Shown: positions 25,661 through 34,851 of the stretch, in pieces
Position numbering within the stretch: the stretch's first letter is position 1
Layout: every line of letters begins with the position of its first letter
Assembly: GCA_963822215.1 (NCBI GenBank)
Contig: CAWGGX010000004.1
Span: 1,064,937 to 1,128,936, forward strand
Direction of reading: 5' to 3'
Source of the DNA: Roseiarcus sp963822215
GTDB lineage: Bacteria; Pseudomonadota; Alphaproteobacteria; Rhizobiales; Beijerinckiaceae
Length of the DNA stretch: 64,000 bases
Translations under genes and position numbers: made by a program
Notes under the pieces: model-generated
The model's database searches: none
What the model was told of the DNA's origin: nothing
Seen by the model: only the letters and a program-made list of their open reading frames with translations

Positions 25661-26160
25661 TTAGGTCTTCCCCTTCTTCGAGCGCAGGCCTCTCAACAGC
25701 GACAGCGCCGCCGGAACAAGGAGCCTTTCCGCCGCCGCGTTCAGTGGATTTTGGACGAAGCCCGCAATGCTGTCCCTGGTTTGCTGGATGTCCTGGCGGA
25801 TCGAGTCGACCGCGACCCTGACGTCGGCTGTGTCCGATAGCAGCGACGCGACCGCCATCTTGCGGACTTCGAGCGCAAGCTCGAGCTCGGTTCCGGGCTG
25901 CGCTCTCGACGCCAGCCGCAGGACAAGCTCGGCGAGAACGAAGTCGACAACGCGACGATCGCGGCCGACCCGACGAACCCATAGGAGGGTTGCAAGCCAT
26001 AGAAGCCCGCGACATTGGCCATGCCCAGTCCGAACACAGCGATCAGCGCGGCGAACACGGACAGCGCGAGACGCCGCGCCAAGACGTTGAGCCAGATCCG
26101 TCCGATGAACGAATCCGCTTTCCACAAGACCTGCAGGTCCCGCATGAGATCATCCATCAT
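25661..26160 (-). pseudogene. phage-holin-type membrane protein gene with a frameshift
   Basis: The first part (MMDDLMRDLQVLWKADSFIG, then ALSVFAALIAVFGLGMANVAGFYGLQPSYGFVGSAAIVAL) and the second part in the next frame (VDFVLAELVLRL, then ELELALEVRKMAVASLLSDTADVRVAVDSIRQDIQQTRDSI) together make one protein of the size and layout of holin-family membrane proteins of alphaproteobacteria. The switch lies near 25947-25953 and needs a one-base correction. It follows the DUF883-like gene by 11 bp. It may be a sequencing error or a true lesion. Confidence 0.6.
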
Positions 26161-26171
26161 GGTCCGTCTCC

Positions 26172-26549
26172 TTATCGACGCCCGAGCATCCGGCCGATGA
26201 TCAGGCCGACGACAATGCCGCCGATCGCCATCGCAATCGGGTGCGCGCCGATCTCGCTCTCCCTCTCTTCGAGGAACCTCGCGGCCTCGCTCATGAGTTC
26301 GCCGATCTCGTCGCGCGGCGTTTCGCCGTCTGCGGCGCCATCGGGCGCGGCGGCGGCCGCCGGTCCCGTCGCCGCGGGCTTTCGGTGTTCGGCGCGAGGC
26401 TCAGCCGTTGCGGGCGACGATGCGTCCCTCGGCCCTTGCGCCGATCGCGCGGTCGAAAGCTCGTTCCTGAGCGACAACAGTTCTTCCAGCATTGCGGATT
26501 TCGGTGCCATCCGAGCCTCCGTGGCGACTTTGCGGCGCCTGATGTTCAT
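26172..26549 (-). CDS. DUF883/ElaB-type C-tail-anchored protein
   Basis: This 125-residue protein has a charged helical N-terminal half, an Ala/Pro-rich linker (about residues 48-75) and a C-terminal glycine-zipper membrane anchor (AHPIAMAIGGIVVGLIIGRMLGRR). That layout matches ElaB/YqjD/DUF883 proteins, which tether ribosomes or other partners to the inner membrane. Start ATG 26549 overlaps the stop of the acyl-CoA ligase gene as TGATG, implying coupled translation. An internal ATG (26510) is an alternative. Confidence 0.65.
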   Translation of the reverse strand: MNIRRRKVATEARMAPKSAMLEELLSLRNELSTARSAQGPRDASSPATAEPRAEHRKPAATGPAAAAAPDGAADGETPRDEIGELMSEAARFLEERESEIGAHPIAMAIGGIVVGLIIGRMLGRR

Positions 26550-28459
26550 CAAGGGCCTCGCGTCGCCGTCACCTCCGATGCGAATGCGTATCGATCGAGC
26601 GCCGCCTTGAGACTATTTGCGTCGACTTGGCTCACGATAACGGCTCGAAGACCTCTTTGCGGGTCGCGCTCGATCCTGATCGATGCGATCGCAACGCCGA
26701 CCCTTTCGGCCTCGGCGCGAATGGCCGCCTCGATCTCGCGCTCGATCAGCGCAGGCTTGAAGAGCTTCCCGACCGCCGTCGTCGGCAAGGATGGCGAGAT
26801 CTTGATGCGCTTCGGGATCGCCGCCTTTTCGGGGATCGACCCCGCCGCGTGCTCGAGGAGCTCCGCCTCGGTGACGGCGGCGCCGGCCTTGAGCTGAACA
26901 TAGGCGACGGGGACTTCGCCCGAATGCGCATCCGGGCTTCCGATCGCCGCGGTCAGGGCGACGGCCGGATGCGATTGCAGGGCGTCCTCGATCAGCTTCG
27001 GATCGATGTTATGGCCGCCGCGAATGATCAGCTCTTTCTTGCGTCCCGTGAGCCAGAAGTAGCCGTCGGCGTCCTGCCGGCCGAGATCGCCGGTGTTCAG
27101 CCACGTCTCGCCGGATCGGTCGATCCAGATCCCCTTGTTGTGCGCCGGGTCGAGATAACCGGCGAAGACGTTGGGGCCGCGGATGGCGATGACCCCGATC
27201 TCGTCGGTCTCCGCATCGCGAACGTATCGGTTGTCGGCGTCGAGGATCAACGCGCGCATGTCCTGATATGGAAACCTCAGGCCGATCGATCCGATCCGCG
27301 GCGGCGCTTCGAGCGGGGTCGAGCTCGAGGCGCAGGCGCCCTCGGTCAGGCCATAGCCTTCGAGAATGCGGACGCCCGTTTCGCGCTGGAAGTCATGGAA
27401 CAGTTGCACGGGCATCGGGGCCGCGCCGCAGATCGCCGCTTCCAGGCTCTTGATGTCCCGCCCCGCGATCGGCGTCTGCAGAAGCGCCGAATAGACGGTC
27501 GGAACGCCGGAGAACGTGGTGACGCGAAAATGCTCGACCAAGGCCCAGAAGTTTGCGATCACGCCCTCGCCGCGATAGCCCTGCGGCGTGGCCATGACCA
27601 CATGGGCGCCCTTGGACCAGGGCGCGAGACCGGTCACCAGTTGGCCGTTCACATGAAAGAGCGGCAGGCCGCAGAAGATCGTCTTGCCGGGGCCGAAGCG
27701 ATCCTCGTTGAAGCAGGTCATCGCCCAGGCGTCGAACGCTTCGGAGACGTGCGTGCGCCGGGCGATCTTCGGCGAACCCGTCGTGCCGCCGGTGCAGAAG
27801 TAGGAGGAGATGGCGTCGGGCTTGGGCGGCTCAAACTCCAGAGCGTCGCCAGGCGCCTTCTCCAGTTCGCCACGAAAATCGAGCACGGGAACGTTCAGAT
27901 CGGCTGTCTCGCGCTCAGCGAACATGTGGAGCGCCTGCCCTTCGGCGGCGGACAGGTAGGGCGCCATGTCGACAGTCAGCACCGCGCGTAGGTTCGTGAG
28001 CACCCCAGCTGCGGCCGTCGCCTTGCTGAAAAGATCGACGCCGGGGGTCGGGGCGAGCGTCACCAGAAGCTTCGGCTCGACCGCCTTCAGAAGCCCCGCC
28101 AACTGCTCGACCTCAAGCAGAGGGCTGATCGCGAAGGCGATTCCCGCGGCTTCGCCGCCCCAGATCGCCAAATGCGTTTCCGGCAGGTTCGGCAGGATGA
28201 AGGCGACCGCGTCGTTGCGCTCGACCCCGAGGCGACGAAAGAGATTGCCCGCCTGGGTGATGCGCCGAAGCAGCTCGCGGTGCGACCAGACCGTCGCCTC
28301 CTTGAAGCGGCTTACGCGGGCGAAAAAGGTCAGCGCGGGCGCGTCGGGCGCGATCGCCGCGCCGGCGCGCAGCATCTCGTAGGGCGTCGGAGGGATTTTC
28401 CTCTGCGCGAGCGGCACGCGCTCGATCGCGAGCACGTCGTCATAAGCAGCGACCGTCAT
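26549..28459 (-). CDS. AMP-forming acyl-CoA synthetase
   Basis: This 636-residue ANL-superfamily ligase activates a carboxylic acid with ATP and CoA. It has the P-loop-like YFCTGGTTGSPKIARRTH, ILEGYGLTEG, the TGDLGRQDADGYFWLTGRKKELI hinge region and a C-terminal PTTAVGKLFKPAL with the catalytic lysine. Length is slightly above average because of a C-terminal extension (about residues 590-636). The substrate is probably an aromatic or fatty acid, given the ring-cleavage modules next door, but this is inference. It is transcribed with the DUF883-like and SDR genes; its TetR neighbour lies 99 bp upstream on the same strand. Confidence 0.88.
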   Translation of the reverse strand: MTVAAYDDVLAIERVPLAQRKIPPTPYEMLRAGAAIAPDAPALTFFARVSRFKEATVWSHRELLRRITQAGNLFRRLGVERNDAVAFILPNLPETHLAIWGGEAAGIAFAISPLLEVEQLAGLLKAVEPKLLVTLAPTPGVDLFSKATAAAGVLTNLRAVLTVDMAPYLSAAEGQALHMFAERETADLNVPVLDFRGELEKAPGDALEFEPPKPDAISSYFCTGGTTGSPKIARRTHVSEAFDAWAMTCFNEDRFGPGKTIFCGLPLFHVNGQLVTGLAPWSKGAHVVMATPQGYRGEGVIANFWALVEHFRVTTFSGVPTVYSALLQTPIAGRDIKSLEAAICGAAPMPVQLFHDFQRETGVRILEGYGLTEGACASSSTPLEAPPRIGSIGLRFPYQDMRALILDADNRYVRDAETDEIGVIAIRGPNVFAGYLDPAHNKGIWIDRSGETWLNTGDLGRQDADGYFWLTGRKKELIIRGGHNIDPKLIEDALQSHPAVALTAAIGSPDAHSGEVPVAYVQLKAGAAVTEAELLEHAAGSIPEKAAIPKRIKISPSLPTTAVGKLFKPALIEREIEAAIRAEAERVGVAIASIRIERDPQRGLRAVIVSQVDANSLKAALDRYAFASEVTATRGP

Positions 28460-28558
28460 CGCTCAGACCCTCCCCCCGTCAAATGTTGCAACCTGCGACA
28501 TGGCGCTCCTCCTGCCTGATGGTTCTCACGTCGTGGTTCGCGGCATCGCTCGCCGCCT

Positions 28559-29170
28559 TCACGCCTCGGGAAGCGGCGGCAGATCTGCTGAGGCGAGCGC
28601 CTTCGCCTCCTGCGCCGCCACTCCGATCGAGCACAGCATCAATTCCGCTGCGTCCGACCCCGCCTCGCGCCAGGTCTTCTCGCCTTCCAGAACAAGCCAC
28701 ATGGCGGCGAGCGTGACGGAGCCGACGAAGGCGAGGACCGACTGCATCTGCTCGGGGCGGAAGCTGTAGCGGCCCTCCGCCAGACCGTCGCCGAGATCGC
28801 GCGCAGGAGGGCCCGACAGCAGCGACCGCATGGTCGAGGTCGTGAACGCGAAGCGCACGATGAAGCGGCCCCAGTGCGGCTCCTCGTGGGCGCGACGGAC
28901 GAAGAATCGGACGCCGCAGGCGAGGCGGCGCGCCGGATCGTGCATCGACTCGAAGCTCGCCAGGATCCGCGTGTGCATCTCATCGCCGAGGGCGGTCGCG
29001 ACCTCCTCGAACAGCGAATCCAGGTTGGCGACGTTGTTGTAGATCGTGCCGCGAGCCAGGCCCGCCGCCTGCGCGAGCTCGGTCACGCTGGCGTGCGTCG
29101 TCCCCCGCTCCGCGAAGAAGCGCACTGCCGCCTCGTAGATACGAACCTGCGCGGGCGCGAGCGATTTCAT
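28559..29170 (-). CDS. TetR family regulator of the first ring-cleavage module
   Basis: This 203-residue protein has an N-terminal helix-turn-helix (SVTELAQAAGLARGTIYNNVANLDSLFEEVA, about residues 27-57) and a helical ligand domain. It is divergent from the FAD hydroxylase gene (29312), and an 18-bp near-palindrome lies between them. It probably represses the hydroxylase-dioxygenase-hydrolase operon, and perhaps itself, until an aromatic intermediate binds. ATG 29170 matches a normal TetR start. Confidence 0.88.
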   Translation of the reverse strand: MKSLAPAQVRIYEAAVRFFAERGTTHASVTELAQAAGLARGTIYNNVANLDSLFEEVATALGDEMHTRILASFESMHDPARRLACGVRFFVRRAHEEPHWGRFIVRFAFTTSTMRSLLSGPPARDLGDGLAEGRYSFRPEQMQSVLAFVGSVTLAAMWLVLEGEKTWREAGSDAAELMLCSIGVAAQEAKALASADLPPLPEA

Positions 29171-29192
29171 TTTTGACCACCTCTTGACAAGA

Positions 29193-29210
29193 TTGAACAC
29201 TCGTGTGCAA
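29193..29210. promoter_or_regulatory. probable TetR operator
   Basis: TTGAACACTCGTGTGCAA is a near-perfect palindrome of the form TTGnACACnnGTGTnCAA. It starts 22 bp upstream of the tetR start and follows a TTGACA hexamer (29184-29189) that could be the -35 box of the hydroxylase promoter. A repressor here would block both directions. Confidence 0.6.
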
Positions 29211-29311
29211 AAACAGTCAAGCCCGTTCTTCCATGAGACTGGAGAGCGGACCAACGCAAACCTGGCGGGCGGCCCATGCAAGATCGTCACAGGGACCGGG
29301 AGGAAAAGGCA

Positions 29312-31009
29312 ATGAGTACGGATTTGAAGGCTTCGCATGCAGAGATCGCCGATCGCGCTGAGGCCGGCGATACGGCGTCCCCTGCGGACATTCCCTCCGA
29401 CATCGACGTTCTGGTGGTCGGATACGGGCCGGTCGGCGCGGCGATCGCCAATCTCTTGGGACGATACGGCGTGCGCGTCCTGGCGGTGGACAAAGACAAA
29501 GAGATCTTCATGGCGCCGCGGGCCATCGCGCTGGACAACGAGGCGCTCAGAATTCTGCAACTGGCCGGACTCGAGGACGGCGATTTCGACAAGGTCGCGA
29601 TTCCCTATGTGCGGATGCTGTCGCCTCAGCTCGGCGAGTTCGGTCGGATCAACACGCTCGGCCACATTGACGGGCATCCCAAACTCGTGACGTTTTACCA
29701 GCCCGAGCTCGAAGCCGCGCTGCGGTGCCGCGCGGCGCAATACGGCGAGGTTCACACCGCGCTCGGCGTCGCCCTGACCGGATTTGGCGAGAGCGCCGAC
29801 GCAGTCGTGGCGACCCTCGACGCCGGCGAAGGCCGGCTCTGCACCGTGCGCGCTCGCTATCTCATCGGCGCGGATGGCGCGAGTTCGCTCGTCCGCCAGC
29901 TCATCGGGCAGGCGTTCACGGGAAAGACCTACGCCGAGGATTGGCTGATCGTCGACGCCTTCGGCGCGAAAAATCCGATCGACCATGTGGAGTTCCTCTG
30001 CGACCACCGGCGGCCCACTCCGCACATGACCGCGCCCGGCGGGCGCGAGCGCTGGGAATTCATGCTCCGGCGTGGAGAGACGCGGGCGGACATGGAAAGC
30101 GAGGCTCGCGTAAGCGAGCTGCTCAAGCCCTGGGGCGGTCCTGCGGCCATGACGATCGAACGCAAGGCCGTCTATCGCTTTCACGCCCGCACCGCCAAGG
30201 CCTTCCGCAAGGGTCGGGTGTTTCTCGCCGGCGACGCGGCGCACATCACGCCGCCGTTCGTCGGCCAGGGGCTGGTCGCGGGATTGCGCGACGCGGCGAA
30301 CCTGTCCTGGAAGCTCGCCTGGGTCCTGCAGGGCCGCGCCGCGCCGAGCATTCTGCATAGCTATGACGAAGAGCGTCGCCCCCACGCCAAGGCGATGATC
30401 GATCTGGCGAAGTTCATGGGTCGGCTGATCATGCCGCGCAGCGCCGCCGTCGCGCTCATCACCCATGGAACGCTGCGTCTCATGCGCCTCACGGCCGCAA
30501 TGCGCCGCTATTTCGACGATTTGGGAATCAAGCCCAAGAACGTGTTCCCGCGCGGATTGTTCGCCCCCGGACGCTCGGGCTCGAAGCTCACCCGCGGCGG
30601 CCCGCTGCCTCAGGGCTGGGTTCGTGGTCCCGACGGCGCCGTTCGTCTGAGCGACGAGGCGCTGGGTCCGTGGCTGACCCTGGTCGGGTTCGGGCGGGAC
30701 CCGCGCGACGGTCTCGACGCCGCCACGGCGCGCGCCTTCGCCGCCTGCGGCGGCAAGGTCGTCCGGATCGCTCATCGCGGGCAGGCGCATCATCTTCGCC
30801 GCGACGACTGCTGGGAGGATCTCGACGGGACGTTCCTGCCCGGCGTCGCGCCGTTCGGCTGGGCGGCCGTGGTTCGCCCCGACCGCACCGTTCTTCACGA
30901 CGGCCCGGCCGCGGAGGTCGGTCGGATCGTCAGCGAAAGCCTCGCCTTGATGGGAACGCCAGCCCGGGCCGACGCGCCCTTCGCCGCCGCAGCCGCCTTT
31001 TCCGCCTGA
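29312..31009 (+). CDS. FAD-dependent aromatic hydroxylase (MhpA-like), module 1
   Basis: This 565-residue class-A flavin monooxygenase has the Rossmann motif DVLVVGYGPVGAAIANLLGRYG (about residues 30-51), the ARAIALDNEALR region and the second FAD motif GRVFLAGDAAHITPPFVGQGLVAGLRDAANL. A C-terminal thioredoxin-like region follows. Members add one OH group to a phenolic ring with NAD(P)H and O2; MhpA on 3-hydroxyphenylpropionate is the nearest named relative by memory. ATG 29312 follows GGGAGGAAAAGG, a strong ribosome site. It is first in a three-gene operon with the dioxygenase 13 bp downstream. Confidence 0.9.
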   Translation: MSTDLKASHAEIADRAEAGDTASPADIPSDIDVLVVGYGPVGAAIANLLGRYGVRVLAVDKDKEIFMAPRAIALDNEALRILQLAGLEDGDFDKVAIPYVRMLSPQLGEFGRINTLGHIDGHPKLVTFYQPELEAALRCRAAQYGEVHTALGVALTGFGESADAVVATLDAGEGRLCTVRARYLIGADGASSLVRQLIGQAFTGKTYAEDWLIVDAFGAKNPIDHVEFLCDHRRPTPHMTAPGGRERWEFMLRRGETRADMESEARVSELLKPWGGPAAMTIERKAVYRFHARTAKAFRKGRVFLAGDAAHITPPFVGQGLVAGLRDAANLSWKLAWVLQGRAAPSILHSYDEERRPHAKAMIDLAKFMGRLIMPRSAAVALITHGTLRLMRLTAAMRRYFDDLGIKPKNVFPRGLFAPGRSGSKLTRGGPLPQGWVRGPDGAVRLSDEALGPWLTLVGFGRDPRDGLDAATARAFAACGGKVVRIAHRGQAHHLRRDDCWEDLDGTFLPGVAPFGWAAVVRPDRTVLHDGPAAEVGRIVSESLALMGTPARADAPFAAAAAFSA

Positions 31010-31022
31010 AGGATCAGCCCCC

Positions 31023-32093
31023 ATGCAGCTCACCACTCCGCAACCGGCCCGCCATCCCAACCCGACCACAAAGGCGTCCGCGCTCGCCTATGCGATCTTC
31101 GATCGTCCGGATCTGAAGAAGGCCGAAGCCTATCTGATCGACTTCGGTCTGCGTACGGTCTCGAACGACGGCCAATTGCTGCTCATGCGCGGCACGGGCC
31201 CCGCCCCCTACTGCTATGTCGTCCAGAAGGCCGACAAGCCGCGCTTCGTCGGCCTTGGCCTCGAGGTCGAAAATCGCGCCGATCTGGACGTCCTGTCGAA
31301 GCTCGCCGGGGCGTCCGCGATCGAGACAATCACCTGGCCGGGCGGCGGAGAGCGCGTGCGCCTGACCGACCCGTCCGGTTTTCGCGTCGACGCGATTTTC
31401 GGACGATCGTCGGCGCCCGAACTGCCGCATCGACCGCCCTTGCGGCTGAATTCGGTCGACGCTCCGGCGCGGATCAACGGAACGCAGCGTCCGCCCGTAA
31501 GCCCCCCGGAAGTGATCCGCCTCGGCCATGTCGCGCTCGAGGTCGCCGATTACCAGGCGACCTCAGCCTGGTACACCCAGCATTTCGGCTTCATTCCGAG
31601 CGACGTGCAGGCGCTTCCCGACGGCTCGCCGGCGGTCGCCTTCATGCGGCTCGATCGCGGCGACAGGCCGACCGACCACCACACCCTTGCCCTGGCGCAG
31701 ACTTTCGCGCCGGCCCTCAACCATATCTCGTTCGAGCTCGTCGATCCGGACGCCGTCGGCATCGGCGGTCGCCTGATGCGCGATCGCGGATGGAAACACG
31801 CCTGGGGCATCGGCCGACATCTTCTGGGCAGCCAGATCTTCGACTACTGGGAAGACCCCTGGGGGGACAAGCACGAGCATTATTGCGACGGCGATCTCTT
31901 CACCGCCGACCAACCCACCGGCGTCCATCCGGCAAGCCGCGCGGGCATGGCGCAATGGGGTCAGGTCATGCCGGCGAGCTTCACCCGGCCCAAGCCCACC
32001 GTGTCGAACGTGAAGGCGCTCATTCACGGCCTGCGGACCAGCCCGGACGTCAACCTGAAGAAGTTGCGCACCCTCATGAAGCTGTTCGGCTAG
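31023..32093 (+). CDS. extradiol ring-cleavage dioxygenase (VOC fold), module 1
   Basis: This 356-residue protein has two VOC modules. The second carries a complete 2-His-1-Glu Fe(II) site: His169 in RLGHVALEV, His234 in LNHISFELVD and Glu285 in DKHEHYCDGD. It would cleave a catechol next to the hydroxyls (meta cleavage). The N-terminal module lacks metal ligands, as in type-I extradiol enzymes. The catechol is presumably the product of the preceding hydroxylase. Confidence 0.88.
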   Translation: MQLTTPQPARHPNPTTKASALAYAIFDRPDLKKAEAYLIDFGLRTVSNDGQLLLMRGTGPAPYCYVVQKADKPRFVGLGLEVENRADLDVLSKLAGASAIETITWPGGGERVRLTDPSGFRVDAIFGRSSAPELPHRPPLRLNSVDAPARINGTQRPPVSPPEVIRLGHVALEVADYQATSAWYTQHFGFIPSDVQALPDGSPAVAFMRLDRGDRPTDHHTLALAQTFAPALNHISFELVDPDAVGIGGRLMRDRGWKHAWGIGRHLLGSQIFDYWEDPWGDKHEHYCDGDLFTADQPTGVHPASRAGMAQWGQVMPASFTRPKPTVSNVKALIHGLRTSPDVNLKKLRTLMKLFG

Positions 32094-32149
32094 GGGTCCG
32101 CCCTCGCGCCGCTCGAATTCCTCCGCCGCCAATCCATCGGGACCCGCTC

Positions 32150-33103
32150 ATGCCTTTGAACGTTCTGCATTACAGCCACGAGGGACGCAGGCAATGGGGC
32201 GCCGTCCGCGACGGGCTCATCACGCCCGTTCCCGGCGCCTTCGAGACGACGCGCGCGTTTCTCGAAGCCAATTCGATTGAGGCGCTGTCCCGGCTGAGCG
32301 GACCGACGCTGAAGGAGGCCGATGTCGACCTTCTGTCGCCCGTCACCCAGAACCAGCAGTTCCTCTGTCAGGGCGCGAACTACCGCCAGCACATGATCGA
32401 GTCCGGCATGGACCCTGACGCGAAGACCTTCAACATGATCTTCACCAAGGCGCAAAGCTGCATCGCGCCGGCCAACGTCGACGTCGTGCGGCCTAAGCGC
32501 GTGCGCTTCCTCGACTACGAGATCGAGCTCGGCCTTGTCATCAAACGCGACGTGACCTCGGCCGAGCGCGTGACAGACCAGCGTCTGCACGAGTTCGTCG
32601 CCGGCGCCGTGATCGTCAACGACTACTCGGCGCGCGACGTGCAGATCCCGGAGATGCAGTTTTACAAGGGCAAGAGCTTTCGCACCTTCGGTCCCATCGG
32701 CCCCTACCTCTGCCTCTTGGCCCCCGACGACTTCCGCAGGCTCAGCGATCTGCAGCTCACGCTGACGGTGAACGGCAAGGCGCGCCAGAAGGACAGCGTC
32801 GCCAACCTCGTCTTCGGGCCGGCCGAGACGCTGACCGAGCTTTCGAGCGTCCAGGACCTTCACGCCGGCGACCTTCTTTCGACGGGGACGCCGTCCGGCT
32901 GCGCCCTCAGCGTCCCATCGCCCGGGCGGCAACGGATTGCGGCGCTGCTGCCGGAAGCGGCCAAGTGGAAGATGTTCATGAAGATTCAGGCCGGCCGCGA
33001 GCAGTACCTGAAGGCGGAAGACGTGGTCGAATCGCGCATCGCGACCGCCGACGGCGCGATCGATCTCGGCGTGCAGCGCAACCGGATCGTCGACGCGGCC
33101 TAG
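32150..33103 (+). CDS. fumarylacetoacetate hydrolase family protein, module 1
   Basis: This 317-residue FAH-fold protein has the metal-binding region FLDYEIELGLVIKRD, then GAVIVNDYSARDVQ, the FYKGKSFRTFGPIGPYL loop and the C-terminal LLSTGTPSGCAL. Family members hydrolyse C-C bonds in ring-fission products or act as hydratases/decarboxylases. It completes a hydroxylase-dioxygenase-hydrolase operon. The TAG stop spans the TA target of the IS630-type element that begins at 33103, but the same stop would also exist without the insertion. Confidence 0.88.
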   Translation: MPLNVLHYSHEGRRQWGAVRDGLITPVPGAFETTRAFLEANSIEALSRLSGPTLKEADVDLLSPVTQNQQFLCQGANYRQHMIESGMDPDAKTFNMIFTKAQSCIAPANVDVVRPKRVRFLDYEIELGLVIKRDVTSAERVTDQRLHEFVAGAVIVNDYSARDVQIPEMQFYKGKSFRTFGPIGPYLCLLAPDDFRRLSDLQLTLTVNGKARQKDSVANLVFGPAETLTELSSVQDLHAGDLLSTGTPSGCALSVPSPGRQRIAALLPEAAKWKMFMKIQAGREQYLKAEDVVESRIATADGAIDLGVQRNRIVDAA

Positions 33104-34340
33104 TCGCCCGAGTCACTCGAACTGAGGGTATAGCCTCTTGAGTTTGACGCGGGCGTTTTCAGTTGTGAACTGCCAATCGGCTTTGGCGTGATGCCTGTTT
33201 CGATGGCCCTGCCAAGCGGCGACCTCTTTCTCGAGGGTCTCTTTGTCGGGGATGCGGCGGTTGAGGCACTGGGTCGTCAGGACGGCGAGTTCGGATTCGG
33301 CCATGTCGAGCCAGCTTCCATGCTTTGGCGTGTAATGCCATTCGAACCGGTTGACGAGGCGGCGCGCTTCGGGGGCGGGGAAGGCGGCGTAGAGCGAGGC
33401 CGGCCTATGCGTGCTCAGGTTGTCCTGGACGAGCACGATTTTCTCGGCGTTGGGGAAATCCACGTCGGATAGGCCTTTGAGGATATTAGCGTAGTCGACG
33501 GCGGCGTGATGGTCTGTCACTTCGACGCGGCGCCATCCCTCCAGCGGTGCGAAGATCATGAAGAGATTGGCGACGCCGTTGCGCTGGTATTCGTAGTCGT
33601 GTCGCTCGGGCTGTCCGGGCTTCGCCGGGATCGGCTTGCGGGTCTCGATGATCAGCTGCTTGGAGGTCTCGTCCAAACATACGAGAGGACGGGCTGAATC
33701 TCGCGGCCTCTGGTAGGTTTCCAGCACGTCTTCCATGCCGGCAACGAAGGCCGCATTGGCGTCGGGCGGGATCACCCATTGCCGATTGCGGTGCGGCTTG
33801 AGCGCGTTTTTTTTAACGTCCGTCCGATCGTATTATCGCTGGCCTTGTCGACGATGGCCAATTCGACGACTTTCTCTTCGAGCAGACGCAAGCTCCAACG
33901 GGCGAACCCCTCCGGAGCCGGCGAGCAAGTCAGAGCGATCAGCTTCGCTTCGGCCGCGCCATCGAAAATCCGGGGCCGGGCGGAATTGGGGTTGTACTTG
34001 CGCTTCAGCGTCGCCTCGAACCCCTCCTCGACCAGTTGCTGACGCGTGCGAGCGACATTGTTGACGCTGGTATCCAGCGCCGCCGAGATCGCGCTGTCGC
34101 TCCACCCGTCGCCCGCCTCCGAAACGTCGGCCTTCAGCAGGATGCGCGCCCTTGTCAGGATTTGCGCCGACCCCTTGCCTGCGCGAACCATCGCCTCAAG
34201 CTGTTCGCGCTCCTCAGCGCACAGCTCCACCACGTACTTCTTGACCGCAATCCCCTTCTTGGCCACCAATCACCTCCATCGCTGCATTCCGCCGCGACAG
34301 AGATTCAGAGAAACACCTTAAATTCAAGGACGCGAGCGAC
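33103..34340 (-). mobile_element. IS630-family insertion sequence
   Basis: The element is bounded by TA dinucleotides (33101-33102 and 34341-34342), the expected target duplication. The ends are inverted repeats: left GTCGCCCGAGTCACTCGAA, right (read inward) GTCGCTCGCGTCCTTGAA. Length is about 1.24 kb. It contains one transposase gene in two overlapping phases. Confidence 0.88.
33113..34269 (-). CDS. IS630-family transposase, two phases joined by a likely -1 frameshift
   Basis: The first phase (34269-33772) holds the N-terminal helix-turn-helix (KKYVVELCAEEREQLEAMVRAG; ISAALDTSVNNVARTRQQLVEEG). The second (33775-33113) holds the DDE domain, with VCLDETSKQL, IVLVQDNLSTH and WHYTPKHGSWLDMAESELAVL as the D, D and E segments. 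The join is a run of eight A residues on the coding strand (33807-33814); a -1 slip there gives TLKKNALKPHRNRQWVIPPDANAAF, the normal family sequence. Such A-runs are used by other insertion sequences to make full transposase, so the gene is probably functional. Confidence 0.85.
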
Positions 34341-34342
34341 TA

Positions 34343-34851
34343 GGTCTTCGAGACGATCGACGGGTCCGTTCCGAGGGTCTTCGAGCGGTTTCGGCGACAT
34401 CGACCGCGACCGCGATTTTCCGTCCGAGTCCCTTTGTTTTCAAGGGCTTACGCCCCATATTGCCCGATTCTCGAGTCCAGACCTGAGCGTTTTCAATGGT
34501 TTAGCGGAGGCTTGCCGATTCGGTGTAACCCCCAGGGAGAGCTCCATATTTCCCCACGACCTCGTCCTGAGGAGCCCGCGAAGCGGGCGTCTCGAAGGAC
34601 GATCCAGTGGGCGCTGCCGTCGGTGCGGGCTGGAGGGTCCTTCGAGACGCGTCGCCTACGGCGCCGCTCCTCAGGACGAGGGGGTGGTAGGCGGTTGCGA
34701 TGGGTTCATCCCTGCGCAGGCGGCGCTCCCAGAGGAGACCGAAAGGCGCGTCGGGACGGCCCGACGCCACGCGCGGCCCCTCTCCGCGACAGGGCCGGCG
34801 GGATCATCGGTCAGGCCCGCCGGATCAATCGCCGCCTGCGCCAGGCGCGCC
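34343..34851. other. intergenic region between the two convergent ring-cleavage modules
   Basis: No gene is seen in this 509-bp stretch. Its middle is occupied by the palindromic repeat at 34560-34681. It separates the ends of two convergent operons, so it could contain terminators; none with a clear T run was identified. Confidence 0.5.
34560..34681. repeat. palindromic dispersed repeat, copy 2 of 2
   Basis: This 122-bp imperfect palindrome has the same outer arms (CCTCGTCCTGAGGAG / CTCCTCAGGACGAGG) and the same inner arms around TCTCGAAGGACG / GGTCCTTCGAGACGCG as the copy at 4720. The central loops differ between the copies, which argues that the arms, not the loop, are the conserved part. 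Confidence 0.8.

Noticed and set aside
29210..31069. Reverse-strand extension of the TetR frame through the hydroxylase gene
   Set aside because: Only the last 203 codons resemble TetR; the rest is antisense to a well-supported flavin monooxygenase.
33101..33103. Inactivation of the FAH gene by the IS630-type insertion
   Set aside because: Joining the flanks without the element gives the same TAG stop, so the protein is unchanged.
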